Positions 7,430 through 15,161 of a DNA stretch of 64,000 bases are shown here, piece by piece (positions within the stretch are counted from its first letter, which is position 1; every line of letters begins with the position of its first letter). Below the pieces are notes generated by a model. It was not told the DNA's origin, made no database searches, and saw nothing but the letters and a program-made list of their open reading frames with translations. A program made the translations under genes and the position numbers. This DNA is from Rhodococcoides trifolii (lineage in GTDB: Bacteria > Actinomycetota > Actinomycetes > Mycobacteriales > Mycobacteriaceae): assembly GCF_014635345.1 (NCBI RefSeq), contig NZ_BMCU01000001.1:1178001-1242000 (forward strand). The letters are read 5' to 3'.

Positions 7430-8739
7430 CAACCTCCACCAAGCCTTCCAGTGTTCAGTACGTTGCTTCGCTGCATTTGAGTCAGACGCCACCCGGAAAC
7501 AAACTCGCCTGAGGGCGTCTGGACCACGACCAAGCCGGTCGACTCATTGTAGTTCAGTATGGCCCCGTCGCCTCTGTACGTCCCATCGATGTGGAGGGTT
7601 GATGGGTCGCGCACGTGGTCTTGCACAGCTCTTTCGAAAGCGTCGAACCCAGCATTTCCACGAGGTTCCGTCACGCCGAAGTCATCGGCGTGCTTGAACT
7701 TTTTCTCGATCTGAGCTCTTGTCGTGGACAACGGCACGGTGACCGGCGCTCCCACGTTCCTGCTTCCTATTTCCTTGATCCGCTCCAGCTCGCTCTGACG
7801 CCGTCGAAGATCCCGTTCTCTACCGACCCCGCGGCCCAGATTTTTCGCCGACTTCCACACCTCGATGATGCGCCGCAGCGGCTGTGCGAATCGAGCGGCC
7901 ACCGACGCTGCACGAGCCGTCGCAGCGACAGCACCGATCCCGAAGGTCACGAGTGATGCTGCGACTCCTAGAGCAGCTGTGATCGCCAGTTCTTTCAGCA
8001 ACTCGTCCGCCAGCCCGCTGAGCTCGTTCAGCAGCCTGCTTCGAAGCTCGTCCAAGGCTTGTCGGTGCTCATCGCAGCTCGAGGCAAGTTCCGTGAGCGC
8101 AGACAGAACATCGTCGGCCGTTCCCTGCATCGTGCGAAGGTCATTGTCGATGAACTCCGTCTCCGGTGCGGTGATGTCCTGGAACGTCGTAGCGAGCTTG
8201 CTCAGCTCACTGGGCAGGGTAGAGAGTGCCGGTTCGGACGCGATTGCCCGCCACGATTGAGCGGCCCCGTCGAGCCGTCCCGTGTCACCGTCGGGAACGG
8301 TGATGCCGATCGTCTCGACGAGACCGAGGCCGCTGTCGAGAAGACCGCCATCACCACCCGCAGACGGCAGGGGAATCCAGCAAACGAATCCCGGAGATGA
8401 AGGTGCGGGAGGTTTTACGGGAGGCTCGCCGACCTCGGGCCCCAGACCCCGTGCAGCGTCGTAATCTGCTGTCGCGTGGTTGAAGCCGAGCTGAATCAAA
8501 ACTTCGCCGTAGTGGTGTAGTGCCTCGGCTAGAGCCCGAATCGTGTCGACAGTCTCCACGGCCCGTCCGTCGTAAGACAGGGCCCACGCTTCGGCTTCGT
8601 CGTAGCTCCCGGCCATGTTGCCGCAGCTATCCAGCTCCCTCACGTGGCTGTCCACCGCAGTGAAGAAGCCCTGTGCGAGTCGTGCGCACGAACTGCCGGC
8701 GTCGTAGTAGACGGCTGGGTCGACGTCGAGCACGGTCAT
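7429..8739 (-). CDS. ESX-type polymorphic toxin with C-terminal colicin D-like tRNase domain
   Basis: A 436-residue protein. The N-terminal region (LDVDPAVYYDAGSSCARLAQ, NMAGSYDEAEAWALSYDGRA) is the helical delivery module seen in many Mycobacteriales type VII-secreted toxins. A helical pre-toxin region with a hydrophobic patch follows (ELAITAALGVAASLVTFGIG). The last about 95 residues match colicin D: KKFKHADDFGV, FERAVQDHV, IDGTYRGDGAILNY, GEFVSGWRL. Colicin D cuts the anticodon loop of tRNA-Arg, and its catalytic His with flanking lysines corresponds to KKFKH here. The start is the ATG at 8739, with AGGA close upstream and family alignment; a GTG at 8883 would add 48 residues. The immunity gene is coupled downstream. 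Confidence 0.78.
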   Translation of the reverse strand: MTVLDVDPAVYYDAGSSCARLAQGFFTAVDSHVRELDSCGNMAGSYDEAEAWALSYDGRAVETVDTIRALAEALHHYGEVLIQLGFNHATADYDAARGLGPEVGEPPVKPPAPSSPGFVCWIPLPSAGGDGGLLDSGLGLVETIGITVPDGDTGRLDGAAQSWRAIASEPALSTLPSELSKLATTFQDITAPETEFIDNDLRTMQGTADDVLSALTELASSCDEHRQALDELRSRLLNELSGLADELLKELAITAALGVAASLVTFGIGAVAATARAASVAARFAQPLRRIIEVWKSAKNLGRGVGRERDLRRRQSELERIKEIGSRNVGAPVTVPLSTTRAQIEKKFKHADDFGVTEPRGNAGFDAFERAVQDHVRDPSTLHIDGTYRGDGAILNYNESTGLVVVQTPSGEFVSGWRLTQMQRSNVLNTGRLGGG

Positions 8740-8906
8740 ATTCCTGCACTCTGAGACATCGGACCCTTTCTGCGCCGATTGAGTAGCCGACTGCGAACCG
8801 CCGACACCTGCTTGGACGTCGCCAGTGGGCTTCTGGTTCCACTTCTCGTGGAACGGGTTTGTCGCTCGACTAGGAACTGCCACCAGTCATTCCTGGACTC
8901 GAGGGA

Positions 8907-9323
8907 CTAGTTGGGCAACATCCCCCGCACCACCGACCACGCCTCGCAATCCACCCACGACGGATTCGACTGCTGCGGGGATCGAAACACTTCGATCCCC
9001 GCAAGCTCCGGCACGGCCGACAACTCCAACGCCACCACCGGCTCGTCGAACAGGACTATGTCCGTCGGCACCGTCCACTTCGGCCCCGGTTCGGCCGGCC
9101 CTGTCAGCGTGCCTGCACCCCAGATCCCTCGCCGCGGATGCGCACTGACCCAGAACAGCACCGGCTGTCCGGCAGCCATGAGCCGCGACCGGTAATTGTC
9201 GGCGACGCACCATCTTTCGGTCGCTCGGCCCGCCGCGACCATGGGTGCCAGGTCGGTGACCTTGGGATTGCACTTGATCACCCATGCGCCGAGCGACTGC
9301 GGTGTGATCGCTCGGGTCGTCAT
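8907..9323 (-). CDS. EVE-like (PUA-fold) domain protein
   Basis: A 138-residue protein resembling EVE-domain proteins. It has GAWVIKCNPKVTDL at the start, where the family has WLFKTEP-type sequence. VLFWVSAHPRRGIWGAGTLTGP and KWTVPTDIVLFDEPVVALEL are the strands of the PUA-like barrel, and PELAGIEVFRSPQQSNP matches the usual late segment. EVE domains bind modified bases in DNA or RNA and are often near defence genes, but here the neighbours are a toxin and an NTF2-like gene. The start is the ATG at 9323, since the domain begins shortly after it; a frame to 9377 adds 18 unlikely residues. Confidence 0.65.
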   Translation of the reverse strand: MTTRAITPQSLGAWVIKCNPKVTDLAPMVAAGRATERWCVADNYRSRLMAAGQPVLFWVSAHPRRGIWGAGTLTGPAEPGPKWTVPTDIVLFDEPVVALELSAVPELAGIEVFRSPQQSNPSWVDCEAWSVVRGMLPN

Positions 9324-9379
9324 CGCTTGAATGCTAGGCCGGATAGTGTCGACGGACCCACCCACCCGAGGAGCCACGA

Positions 9380-9787
9380 ATGCACCCCTTCCGCACCGCA
9401 GTGGAAGCGCGAGACCACGACGCCGTCGAAGCGCTCCTGGCCGACGACGTCGAGTTCATCAGCCCGGTTGCCTTCAGCCCGTACGCGGGGAAGGCCATCA
9501 CCGCGGCCATCCTGCGCGGGGTGCTGCGCGTGTTCGAGGACTTCCACTACGTCCGGGAAATTGCCAACCCCGACGGCCGGGATCACGCCTTCGTGTTCGA
9601 AACCACGGTGTCCGGCAAGCGCATCACCGGCTGCGACTTCCTGCATTTCAACGACGAAGGCCTGATCGACAACTTCATGGTCATGGTCCGACCGCTCTCG
9701 GGCGCAACGGCTTTGGCCGCCGCGATGGGCGAGCAGTTCGAGCAGATCAAGGCTGAAGCAGCCTCCGCTATGTCCACTGAGCAATGA
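9380..9787 (+). CDS. NTF2-like / SnoaL-fold protein
   Basis: A 135-residue protein of the nuclear transport factor 2-like superfamily. MHPFRTAVEARDHDAVEALL followed by DDVEFISPVAFSPYAGKAI and FVFETTVSGKRITGCDFLHF is the typical cone-shaped fold order, ending in LIDNFMVMVRPLSGATALAA. Members are small isomerases, hydrolases or ligand-binding proteins, and the substrate is unknown. It overlaps the convergent VOC gene by 20 bases at the 3' end. A decayed, frameshifted homologue lies at 37715-37941, so this is the functional copy of a small family. Confidence 0.85.
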   Translation: MHPFRTAVEARDHDAVEALLADDVEFISPVAFSPYAGKAITAAILRGVLRVFEDFHYVREIANPDGRDHAFVFETTVSGKRITGCDFLHFNDEGLIDNFMVMVRPLSGATALAAAMGEQFEQIKAEAASAMSTEQ

Positions 9788-10187
9788 CATCCAGAATCCA
9801 CACCACACCGAATTTGTCGACTAGCTTTCCGTACAGCGGCGAAAAGACCGCCGGTCCAAGGGGAACGAGGATTTCGGCGCCGTCCGAGAGCCCGTTGAAG
9901 ACGGCCCTGATCTCGTCGGCGTCGGTGCTGCGCACCGCGCTGTAGAACGGGTTCTCGCCGCGGTTGTAGGGCAGCGAGTCCTGCACGTCGTACGCCATGA
10001 TGTGGAAGCCGTTGGGCGCAGTCACCTGTCCCCACGCGATCTGCTCCTCCTGGCCGGGGCCCTGCCCTGCTTCGACCTGACCGTAGGGGAAGGCGAGGAT
10101 CTCACCGCCGAAGACCGCCTTGTAGAACTCCAGCGCCTCTCGGGCGTTGCCGTCGAGGTTGATGTGGAGGGCGTTGATGATCGTCAT
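9768..10187 (-). CDS. VOC family protein, PhnB-like
   Basis: A 139-residue glyoxalase-fold protein of the PhnB/3-demethylubiquinone methyltransferase-like group. It has INALHINLDGNAREALEFYK, VFGGEILAFPYGQ, and a C-terminus DGAEILVPLGPAVFSPLYGK with KFGVVWILD, which is the group signature ending. The start at 10187 has AAGGA upstream; an extension to 10232 would cross into the operator. It is divergent from the WYL regulator at 10278 with a palindrome between them, which makes it a likely regulatory target. Exact activity unknown. Confidence 0.87.
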   Translation of the reverse strand: MTIINALHINLDGNAREALEFYKAVFGGEILAFPYGQVEAGQGPGQEEQIAWGQVTAPNGFHIMAYDVQDSLPYNRGENPFYSAVRSTDADEIRAVFNGLSDGAEILVPLGPAVFSPLYGKLVDKFGVVWILDVIAQWT

Positions 10188-10232
10188 CTGAGAATCCTTC
10201 GTTCGAGTTGCTGACACGAATGACGATTCCAT

Positions 10233-10262
10233 GGCAATAGGTCAGATCCTGACCTGATTGCC
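10233..10262. promoter_or_regulatory. Palindromic operator between VOC and WYL-regulator genes
   Basis: A perfect 7-base inverted repeat, AGGTCAG (10239-10245) and CTGACCT (10249-10255), is separated by ATC. Outer arms GGCAAT (10233-10238) and ATTGCC (10257-10262) extend the symmetry with a one-base offset. The site sits 16-45 bases before the regulator start, inside the divergent promoter interval. Binding by the adjacent HTH-WYL protein is inferred. Confidence 0.65.
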
Positions 10263-10277
10263 CGCGATACTGAAAAC

Positions 10278-11219
10278 ATGTCCGAACCGTCCTCTCGTAT
10301 GCTCGCCCTCCTGTCGTTGCTGCAGGTTCCGCGGGACTGGCCGGGCACTCTGCTGGCCGATCGCTTGGGTGTCAGCCCGCGCACGATTCGGCGCGACGTC
10401 GATCGCTTGCGCGAACTCGGTTACAACGTTGCCGCTCTGCGGGGGTCGGACGGCGGATACCGTTTGGACGCCGGCAGCCAGATCCCGCCACTCCTGCTCG
10501 ACGACGACCAGGTCATCGCCTTGACCGTTGCGCTGCAGGTGGTTCCGGCCCTCGGGGCGGACATCGGCGACGCTGCCGACCGTGCCCTCGCCACGTTGCG
10601 ACGCGTCATGCCCTCGCGCATTCGGCACCGGGTCGCCGGGTTCACCGTCACCGCGATGCCCGCGAATCAGAACGCGGACCTGGTCGCCCCGGATGTCCTC
10701 CGTGTCCTGGCCTCAGCGAGTCATGCGCACGAGATCGTGCGCTTCGACTACCAGACCGGCCCATCGCGCCGCGTCGAACCCCACGGGGTCGTCGCGTCGA
10801 ACTCGCGGTGGTATCTCGTCGCCTTTGATCTCGATCGGAACGACTGGCGCAGTTTTCGCGTCGACCGCATCATCCCGAAAATGCCGACGGGACTCCGCTT
10901 TTCGCCCCGCCCGACTCCGGGTGGCTCCGCGGTCGAGTTCTTACGCCGGCGGTTTCGCGGCAGCGACGACGGCGAGTGGAGCTGTGTCGGTCAGGCAACC
11001 ATGCACATCGACGCGTCGGCGATCGCGCCGTACATCGGTGACGGCAGTGTCGAGGACCTGGGCACCGACACGTGTCGTGTGCAACTAGGAGCGTGGTCGT
11101 GGAACGCGGTGGCAGCGAAATTGGCGCAATTCGATGCCGACTTCGAGGATGCGAGTCCGCCCGAACTGCAGCAGGCCGTGGTCAGGCTGGGTGCGCGCCT
11201 CTCGGCCGGAGGGCGGTAG
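10278..11219 (+). CDS. HTH/WYL-domain transcriptional regulator (YafY-like)
   Basis: A 313-residue regulator. The N-terminal helix-turn-helix (WPGTLLADRLGVSPRTIRRD) has the recognition helix with the SPRTIRRDVDRLRELGY signature. A WYL domain lies in the middle (SNSRWYLVAFDLDRNDWRSF followed by RVDRI), and a WCX extension follows to the C-terminus. WYL domains sense nucleotide-like or other small ligands. The protein is divergent from a PhnB-like gene across a palindromic operator. The ORF is intact and of normal length. The next gene, an acyl-CoA ligase, starts 45 bases downstream on the same strand. Confidence 0.9.
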   Translation: MSEPSSRMLALLSLLQVPRDWPGTLLADRLGVSPRTIRRDVDRLRELGYNVAALRGSDGGYRLDAGSQIPPLLLDDDQVIALTVALQVVPALGADIGDAADRALATLRRVMPSRIRHRVAGFTVTAMPANQNADLVAPDVLRVLASASHAHEIVRFDYQTGPSRRVEPHGVVASNSRWYLVAFDLDRNDWRSFRVDRIIPKMPTGLRFSPRPTPGGSAVEFLRRRFRGSDDGEWSCVGQATMHIDASAIAPYIGDGSVEDLGTDTCRVQLGAWSWNAVAAKLAQFDADFEDASPPELQQAVVRLGARLSAGGR

Positions 11220-11264
11220 CCGAATTCCCCGCCGCCCCGCCCGCGAAAAAGTAGTGTGCGATTG

Positions 11265-12890
11265 ATGAAGAGCACCATGCAGGACACCCCGCTGTCCATC
11301 GGACAACTGGTCCGTTACGGCACGTCGATTCACCCGTCCGCCGAGGTCACCACCTGGAGCGAAACCGGTCCGACCACAGTCACATTCGCAGACCTGGGCC
11401 GTCGCGCCGCCCAACTTGCGCACGGACTGCGCGCCCTCGGCATCGACGACGACCAGCGCGTGGCCACCTTCATGTGGAACAACTCCGCCCACATGGAGGC
11501 CTACATGGCCATTCCGGCAATGGGCGCGGTGCTGCACACCCTGAACATCCGTCTGTTCCCTGAGCAACTCACCTACATCGTCGACCACGCCGACGACCGC
11601 GTGATCATCGTCGACGCGAGCCTGCTCCCTCTGCTCGGGCCGCTGCTGCCGACCATGCCATCGGTGCGTCATCTCATCGTGGTCGGCGCCGACCCCGCCG
11701 GGGTACGGGCGCCCGAGGGTATGGAGGTGCACGGCTACGACGATGTCCTCGCCGGTCAGCCCGAGGAGTTCGACTGGCCCGAGCTCGACGAACGGTCCGC
11801 TGCCGCAATGTGTTACACCTCCGGAACCACCGGCGATCCCAAAGGTGTCGTGTACTCGCACCGGTCGATCTGGTTGCATTCCATGCAGGTCTGCATGACC
11901 GACGCGATGGCGCTCGACCAGTCCGACACGGTGCTCGCCATCGTGCCCATGTTCCATGCGATGTCGTGGGGCCTGCCCTACGCGGCCCTCATGGTCGGGG
12001 CGTCGCTGATCATGCCGGACCGTTTCCTGCAGCCGGCCCCACTCGCCGAGATGATGACAGCGCTGCGGCCCACCGCCGCCGCGGCCGTGCCCACCATCTG
12101 GCAGGCGCTCCTGGTGTATGTCGAGGACCACCCGACGGATCTGTCGTGCCTGCGCGACGTCTCGGTCGGCGGCAGCGCGTGCCCACCGAGCGTCATCCGC
12201 GCCTTCCACGACAAGTACGGCGTCCACATCTCGCAAGCCTGGGGCATGACGGAAACGTCGCCGCTGGGCACGTCGGGCCGTCCCGACGCCGGACTGTCAC
12301 CTGAGGAAGAATTCGATTTGCGTTGTACGCAAGGACGATTCGTGTCCGGCGTCCGCGCCCGGTTGGTCGGCGACGTCGGCACCGAGCTGCCCTGGGACGG
12401 GCAACACGTCGGCGAACTCCAAGTGCGCGGACCGTGGATCACCGGCAGCTATTACCGCGACGACACCACGGACAAGTTCGACGACGGGTGGCTCCGCACC
12501 GGCGACGTCGGCACTATCTCCGAGGGTGGCTACCTGACGCTCACGGACCGCTCGAAGGACATCATCAAGTCGGGTGGCGAGTGGATCTCGTCGGTCGAAC
12601 TCGAAAACCACGTCATGGAACACCCCGCCGTGCGGGAAGCCGCTGTCATCGGGGTTCCCGATCCGAAGTGGGACGAGCGGCCCCTGGTCGCCGTGGTGGT
12701 GCGCGACGGGCAGAGCGTGACCGCGGACGAGCTCCGAACGTTCCTCGACGGACGCGTCGCGCATTGGCAGCTTCCGGAGCGCTGGACATTCATCGACGAG
12801 GTCCCCAAGACCAGCGTCGGCAAGTACGACAAGAAGCGGCTGCGGAGTCAGCATGCCGATGGTGGGCTCGAGGTCGTCGAACTGGTGTGA
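11265..12890 (+). CDS. Long-chain fatty-acid-CoA ligase / AMP-binding enzyme (AlkK-like)
   Basis: A 541-residue member of the adenylate-forming (ANL) superfamily. The AMP-binding P-loop is CYTSGTTGDPKGVVYSHRS. The aromatic gate motif is AWGMTETSPLGT, the hinge region is DGWLRTGDVGTI and SDxxK-type DRSKDIIKSGGEWISSVELE, and the C-terminal lysine lies in PKTSVGKYDKK. The whole looks like medium/long-chain acyl-CoA synthetases (FadD/AlkK group), which activate fatty acids for beta-oxidation. Starts at 11256 (GTG), 11265 and 11277 are all possible; none has a strong ribosome-binding site. No other beta-oxidation genes are adjacent. Confidence 0.9.
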   Translation: MKSTMQDTPLSIGQLVRYGTSIHPSAEVTTWSETGPTTVTFADLGRRAAQLAHGLRALGIDDDQRVATFMWNNSAHMEAYMAIPAMGAVLHTLNIRLFPEQLTYIVDHADDRVIIVDASLLPLLGPLLPTMPSVRHLIVVGADPAGVRAPEGMEVHGYDDVLAGQPEEFDWPELDERSAAAMCYTSGTTGDPKGVVYSHRSIWLHSMQVCMTDAMALDQSDTVLAIVPMFHAMSWGLPYAALMVGASLIMPDRFLQPAPLAEMMTALRPTAAAAVPTIWQALLVYVEDHPTDLSCLRDVSVGGSACPPSVIRAFHDKYGVHISQAWGMTETSPLGTSGRPDAGLSPEEEFDLRCTQGRFVSGVRARLVGDVGTELPWDGQHVGELQVRGPWITGSYYRDDTTDKFDDGWLRTGDVGTISEGGYLTLTDRSKDIIKSGGEWISSVELENHVMEHPAVREAAVIGVPDPKWDERPLVAVVVRDGQSVTADELRTFLDGRVAHWQLPERWTFIDEVPKTSVGKYDKKRLRSQHADGGLEVVELV

Positions 12891-12921
12891 TGGATGGCCC
12901 GAGCCGTGTCGTCGAGCATCC

Positions 12922-13407
12922 TCACTGCGCGGAGGCGTCCACCATCTGCCGAAGTCGCTGCAGGGTGGCCTCGATGTGCTGGGTGTTGACTGTTCCGCGG
13001 TCGCGGACTCCCGTGGCCAGACCGCCGATTCCGACGAACCAGCTCGGTCGACGGTCCCACATACGTTCTGTCACTGTAGTTTTCGAATCGATCGTCTCGA
13101 TGTCGTAGCGCCAGTGCGCGATCGGAATCGACGTCGGACCGTAGTGGACGTCGAATGCGAACACCTTGCCGGGGAAGGCGTCGGTGACGGTGCAGGTGGT
13201 GGACCATCGGTGCATTCCGTTGCGGTTGCGGCCCTTGAACTTGGCGCCGGGCCGGGCGGAGTCGCCGCTCGACCACTGCATCGAGTGGGTTTCGTCGGCC
13301 ATCTCGGAGAATGTCGTCAGATCGGTCAGGACGGCGAACACCGCATCCGGTCTCGCCTCGACCGAAATCGTCCCCGACGCGAGTGGGGTGGCTGCTTCGT
13401 GTGACAC
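12922..13407 (-). CDS. SRPBCC family protein
   Basis: A 161-residue helix-grip fold protein. SGTISVEARPDAVFAVLTDL is the first strand and helix. GAKFKGRNRNGMHRWSTTCT and KVFAFDVHYGPTSIPIAHWR are core strands, and the C-terminal helix is QHIEATLQRLRQMVD. It is annotated elsewhere in relatives as polyketide cyclase/dehydrase-like, but the ligand is unknown. The start is GTG at 13407. It is convergent with the acyl-CoA ligase and divergent from the epoxide hydrolase-like gene. Confidence 0.85.
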   Translation of the reverse strand: MSHEAATPLASGTISVEARPDAVFAVLTDLTTFSEMADETHSMQWSSGDSARPGAKFKGRNRNGMHRWSTTCTVTDAFPGKVFAFDVHYGPTSIPIAHWRYDIETIDSKTTVTERMWDRRPSWFVGIGGLATGVRDRGTVNTQHIEATLQRLRQMVDASAQ

Positions 13408-13500
13408 GTGCTCCAGTCTACTGAGTGTTCACGCCTCGGACCTCGGGCTGTTCACGCAAAGAGGTCCATCGTTGTCCGCAATAGTTGCCACGATGAATAC

Positions 13501-14664
13501 ATGACCATCACCAAGCCGCCCGTTCCCTTCACCGTCGACGTTCCGCAGTCCGATCTGGACGACCTGGCCCGACGCGTTCGCGACGCCCGTCTCCCCGAAC
13601 CCCTCGGCGACGACGACTGGAGTACCGGTGTTCCCATCTCCGTCCTGACGTCGCTGGCCGCCACCTGGGTCGACGACTTCAGCTGGCGAGACATCGAGAC
13701 GCAGCTTGCGTCGTTCCCGCAGTTCCTGGTGGAGATCGACGGACAGCGCATCCACTACCTGCATGTGCGGTCCTCGCGTGCCGATGCCACACCCGTTCTG
13801 CTGTGCCACGGGTGGCCGGGGTCGTACCTGGAGTTCCTCGACTTCGTCCCGATGCTGACCGAGCCGGACGACGCGGACAGTCGTGCGTTCGACGTGGTGG
13901 TGCCTTCCGTCCCCGGATTCGCGTTCTCCACGCCGTTGACGGGCGACGGATGGAGCACCGACCGTGTGGCGGGGGCGTTCGTGGAGTTGATGAGTCACCT
14001 CGGATACGACTCGTACGTTGCGCAGGGCGGCGACTACGGCGCCGGCGTCGCACCGGCGATGGGTCGTCTCGACCCCGACCATTGCACGGCCATTCACGTC
14101 AATGGGTCCATCGGCGCACCTTTCCAGGAACCTGACGAGGACGAGCAAAAGCGTTGCACCGAAGTCGAATTAGACCGCTACCGTCGCGTCGGGGAATTCA
14201 TGCAGTCCGAGTTCGGGTACATCTCCATCCAGTCGACGCGGCCGCAGCTGATCGGCGCCGCGATGACGGACAGTCCCGTCGGTCAGCTGGCGTGGATGCT
14301 GGACAAGTTCCGGGCGTGGACCTATCCGTTCGACGCCGAACCCGACGGACCGCTGGGCCGCAACAGAATTCTGGCGCACGTCACGCTGTACTGGCTGACC
14401 CGCTGCGCCGGGAGTGCCGCCTACATCGTCTACGCAGCGGACGCCGGTGCGTGGGGTGATCAGCCGCAGAAGCCGTCGCAACCGGTCGGCGCCATCATGT
14501 TTGCGCACGACATCGGCATCCGGCACCTCGCAGAGCAGGAGTTCGACGTCGTGCATTGGACCGAATTACCGGACCACGGTGGGCATTTCGCCGCGATGGA
14601 GAATCCTGCCGAGTTGGCGGTGGATCTGAGGAAATTCCTGGACGTGATCGACGCTTCCCGATGA
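13501..14664 (+). CDS. Epoxide hydrolase-like alpha/beta hydrolase
   Basis: A 387-residue enzyme with the EHN N-terminal domain of microsomal-type epoxide hydrolases (PFTVDVPQSDLDDLARRV, LASFPQFLVEIDGQRIHYLH). An alpha/beta-hydrolase core follows. The oxyanion motif is CHGWPGSYLEF, the nucleophile Asp sits in QGGDYGAG, and the catalytic His is in PDHGGHFAAME. The lid contains candidate activating tyrosines. Such enzymes open epoxides to diols in xenobiotic or lipid catabolism. The ATG at 13501 was chosen because the EHN domain begins directly after it; a frame to 13408 looks non-coding. Confidence 0.9.
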   Translation: MTITKPPVPFTVDVPQSDLDDLARRVRDARLPEPLGDDDWSTGVPISVLTSLAATWVDDFSWRDIETQLASFPQFLVEIDGQRIHYLHVRSSRADATPVLLCHGWPGSYLEFLDFVPMLTEPDDADSRAFDVVVPSVPGFAFSTPLTGDGWSTDRVAGAFVELMSHLGYDSYVAQGGDYGAGVAPAMGRLDPDHCTAIHVNGSIGAPFQEPDEDEQKRCTEVELDRYRRVGEFMQSEFGYISIQSTRPQLIGAAMTDSPVGQLAWMLDKFRAWTYPFDAEPDGPLGRNRILAHVTLYWLTRCAGSAAYIVYAADAGAWGDQPQKPSQPVGAIMFAHDIGIRHLAEQEFDVVHWTELPDHGGHFAAMENPAELAVDLRKFLDVIDASR

Positions 14665-14673
14665 CACAGTCGT

Positions 14674-15066
14674 TCAGCGAGAACGGCTTCCCCGATCGGA
14701 GAGCTCGATCGACGCTTCGCCGTACGCCCCGCCGGTCACCATACTGTTGTACTCGAGCGCCGCATCGACCCAGAATTTCAGACCCTCGTCAGTGGCCACA
14801 GCCTTGTCCTCGACCGTGATCCACCCTTCACCTGTCGACTGGTCATCGCCCAAGTCGGCGCGACGGGCCCCGTCGATTTTCAGGTACTCGGCGTCGCGCT
14901 CGCTGTCGACGCGAACGAGTAAGGCATCCCGACCGACTCCGACGCAACACGCCATTGTGTCGTTGACGATGAATCCTTTTCCGCCGAACATCTTGAGCTC
15001 ACGCAGACGTTTCTGGTATGACAGAGCGTCGCGCACCCGCTCCACGAGTTCGTCGTCATACGCCAT
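14674..15066 (-). CDS. TfoX N-terminal-domain protein
   Basis: A 130-residue protein of the TfoX-N family. VERVRDALSYQKRLRELKMF followed by GGKGFIVNDTMACCVG is the family core, with RVDSERDAEYLK and GWITVEDKAVATDEGLKFWV completing it. Despite the name, stand-alone TfoX-N proteins in actinobacteria have no proven competence role. The start at 15066 has AAAGG seven bases upstream. A clear paralogue lies at 21946-22290 with the same motif order. It is convergent with the epoxide hydrolase and divergent from the helicase at 15162. Confidence 0.85.
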   Translation of the reverse strand: MAYDDELVERVRDALSYQKRLRELKMFGGKGFIVNDTMACCVGVGRDALLVRVDSERDAEYLKIDGARRADLGDDQSTGEGWITVEDKAVATDEGLKFWVDAALEYNSMVTGGAYGEASIELSDRGSRSR

Positions 15067-15161
15067 GGGCACACCTTTCTCCGGAACTTCCATCGAATCG
15101 TGGTTCGCACATTCCCGCAGGGTTTCGACACAATCGGACTCGGACATGGCACGGTATCCGC

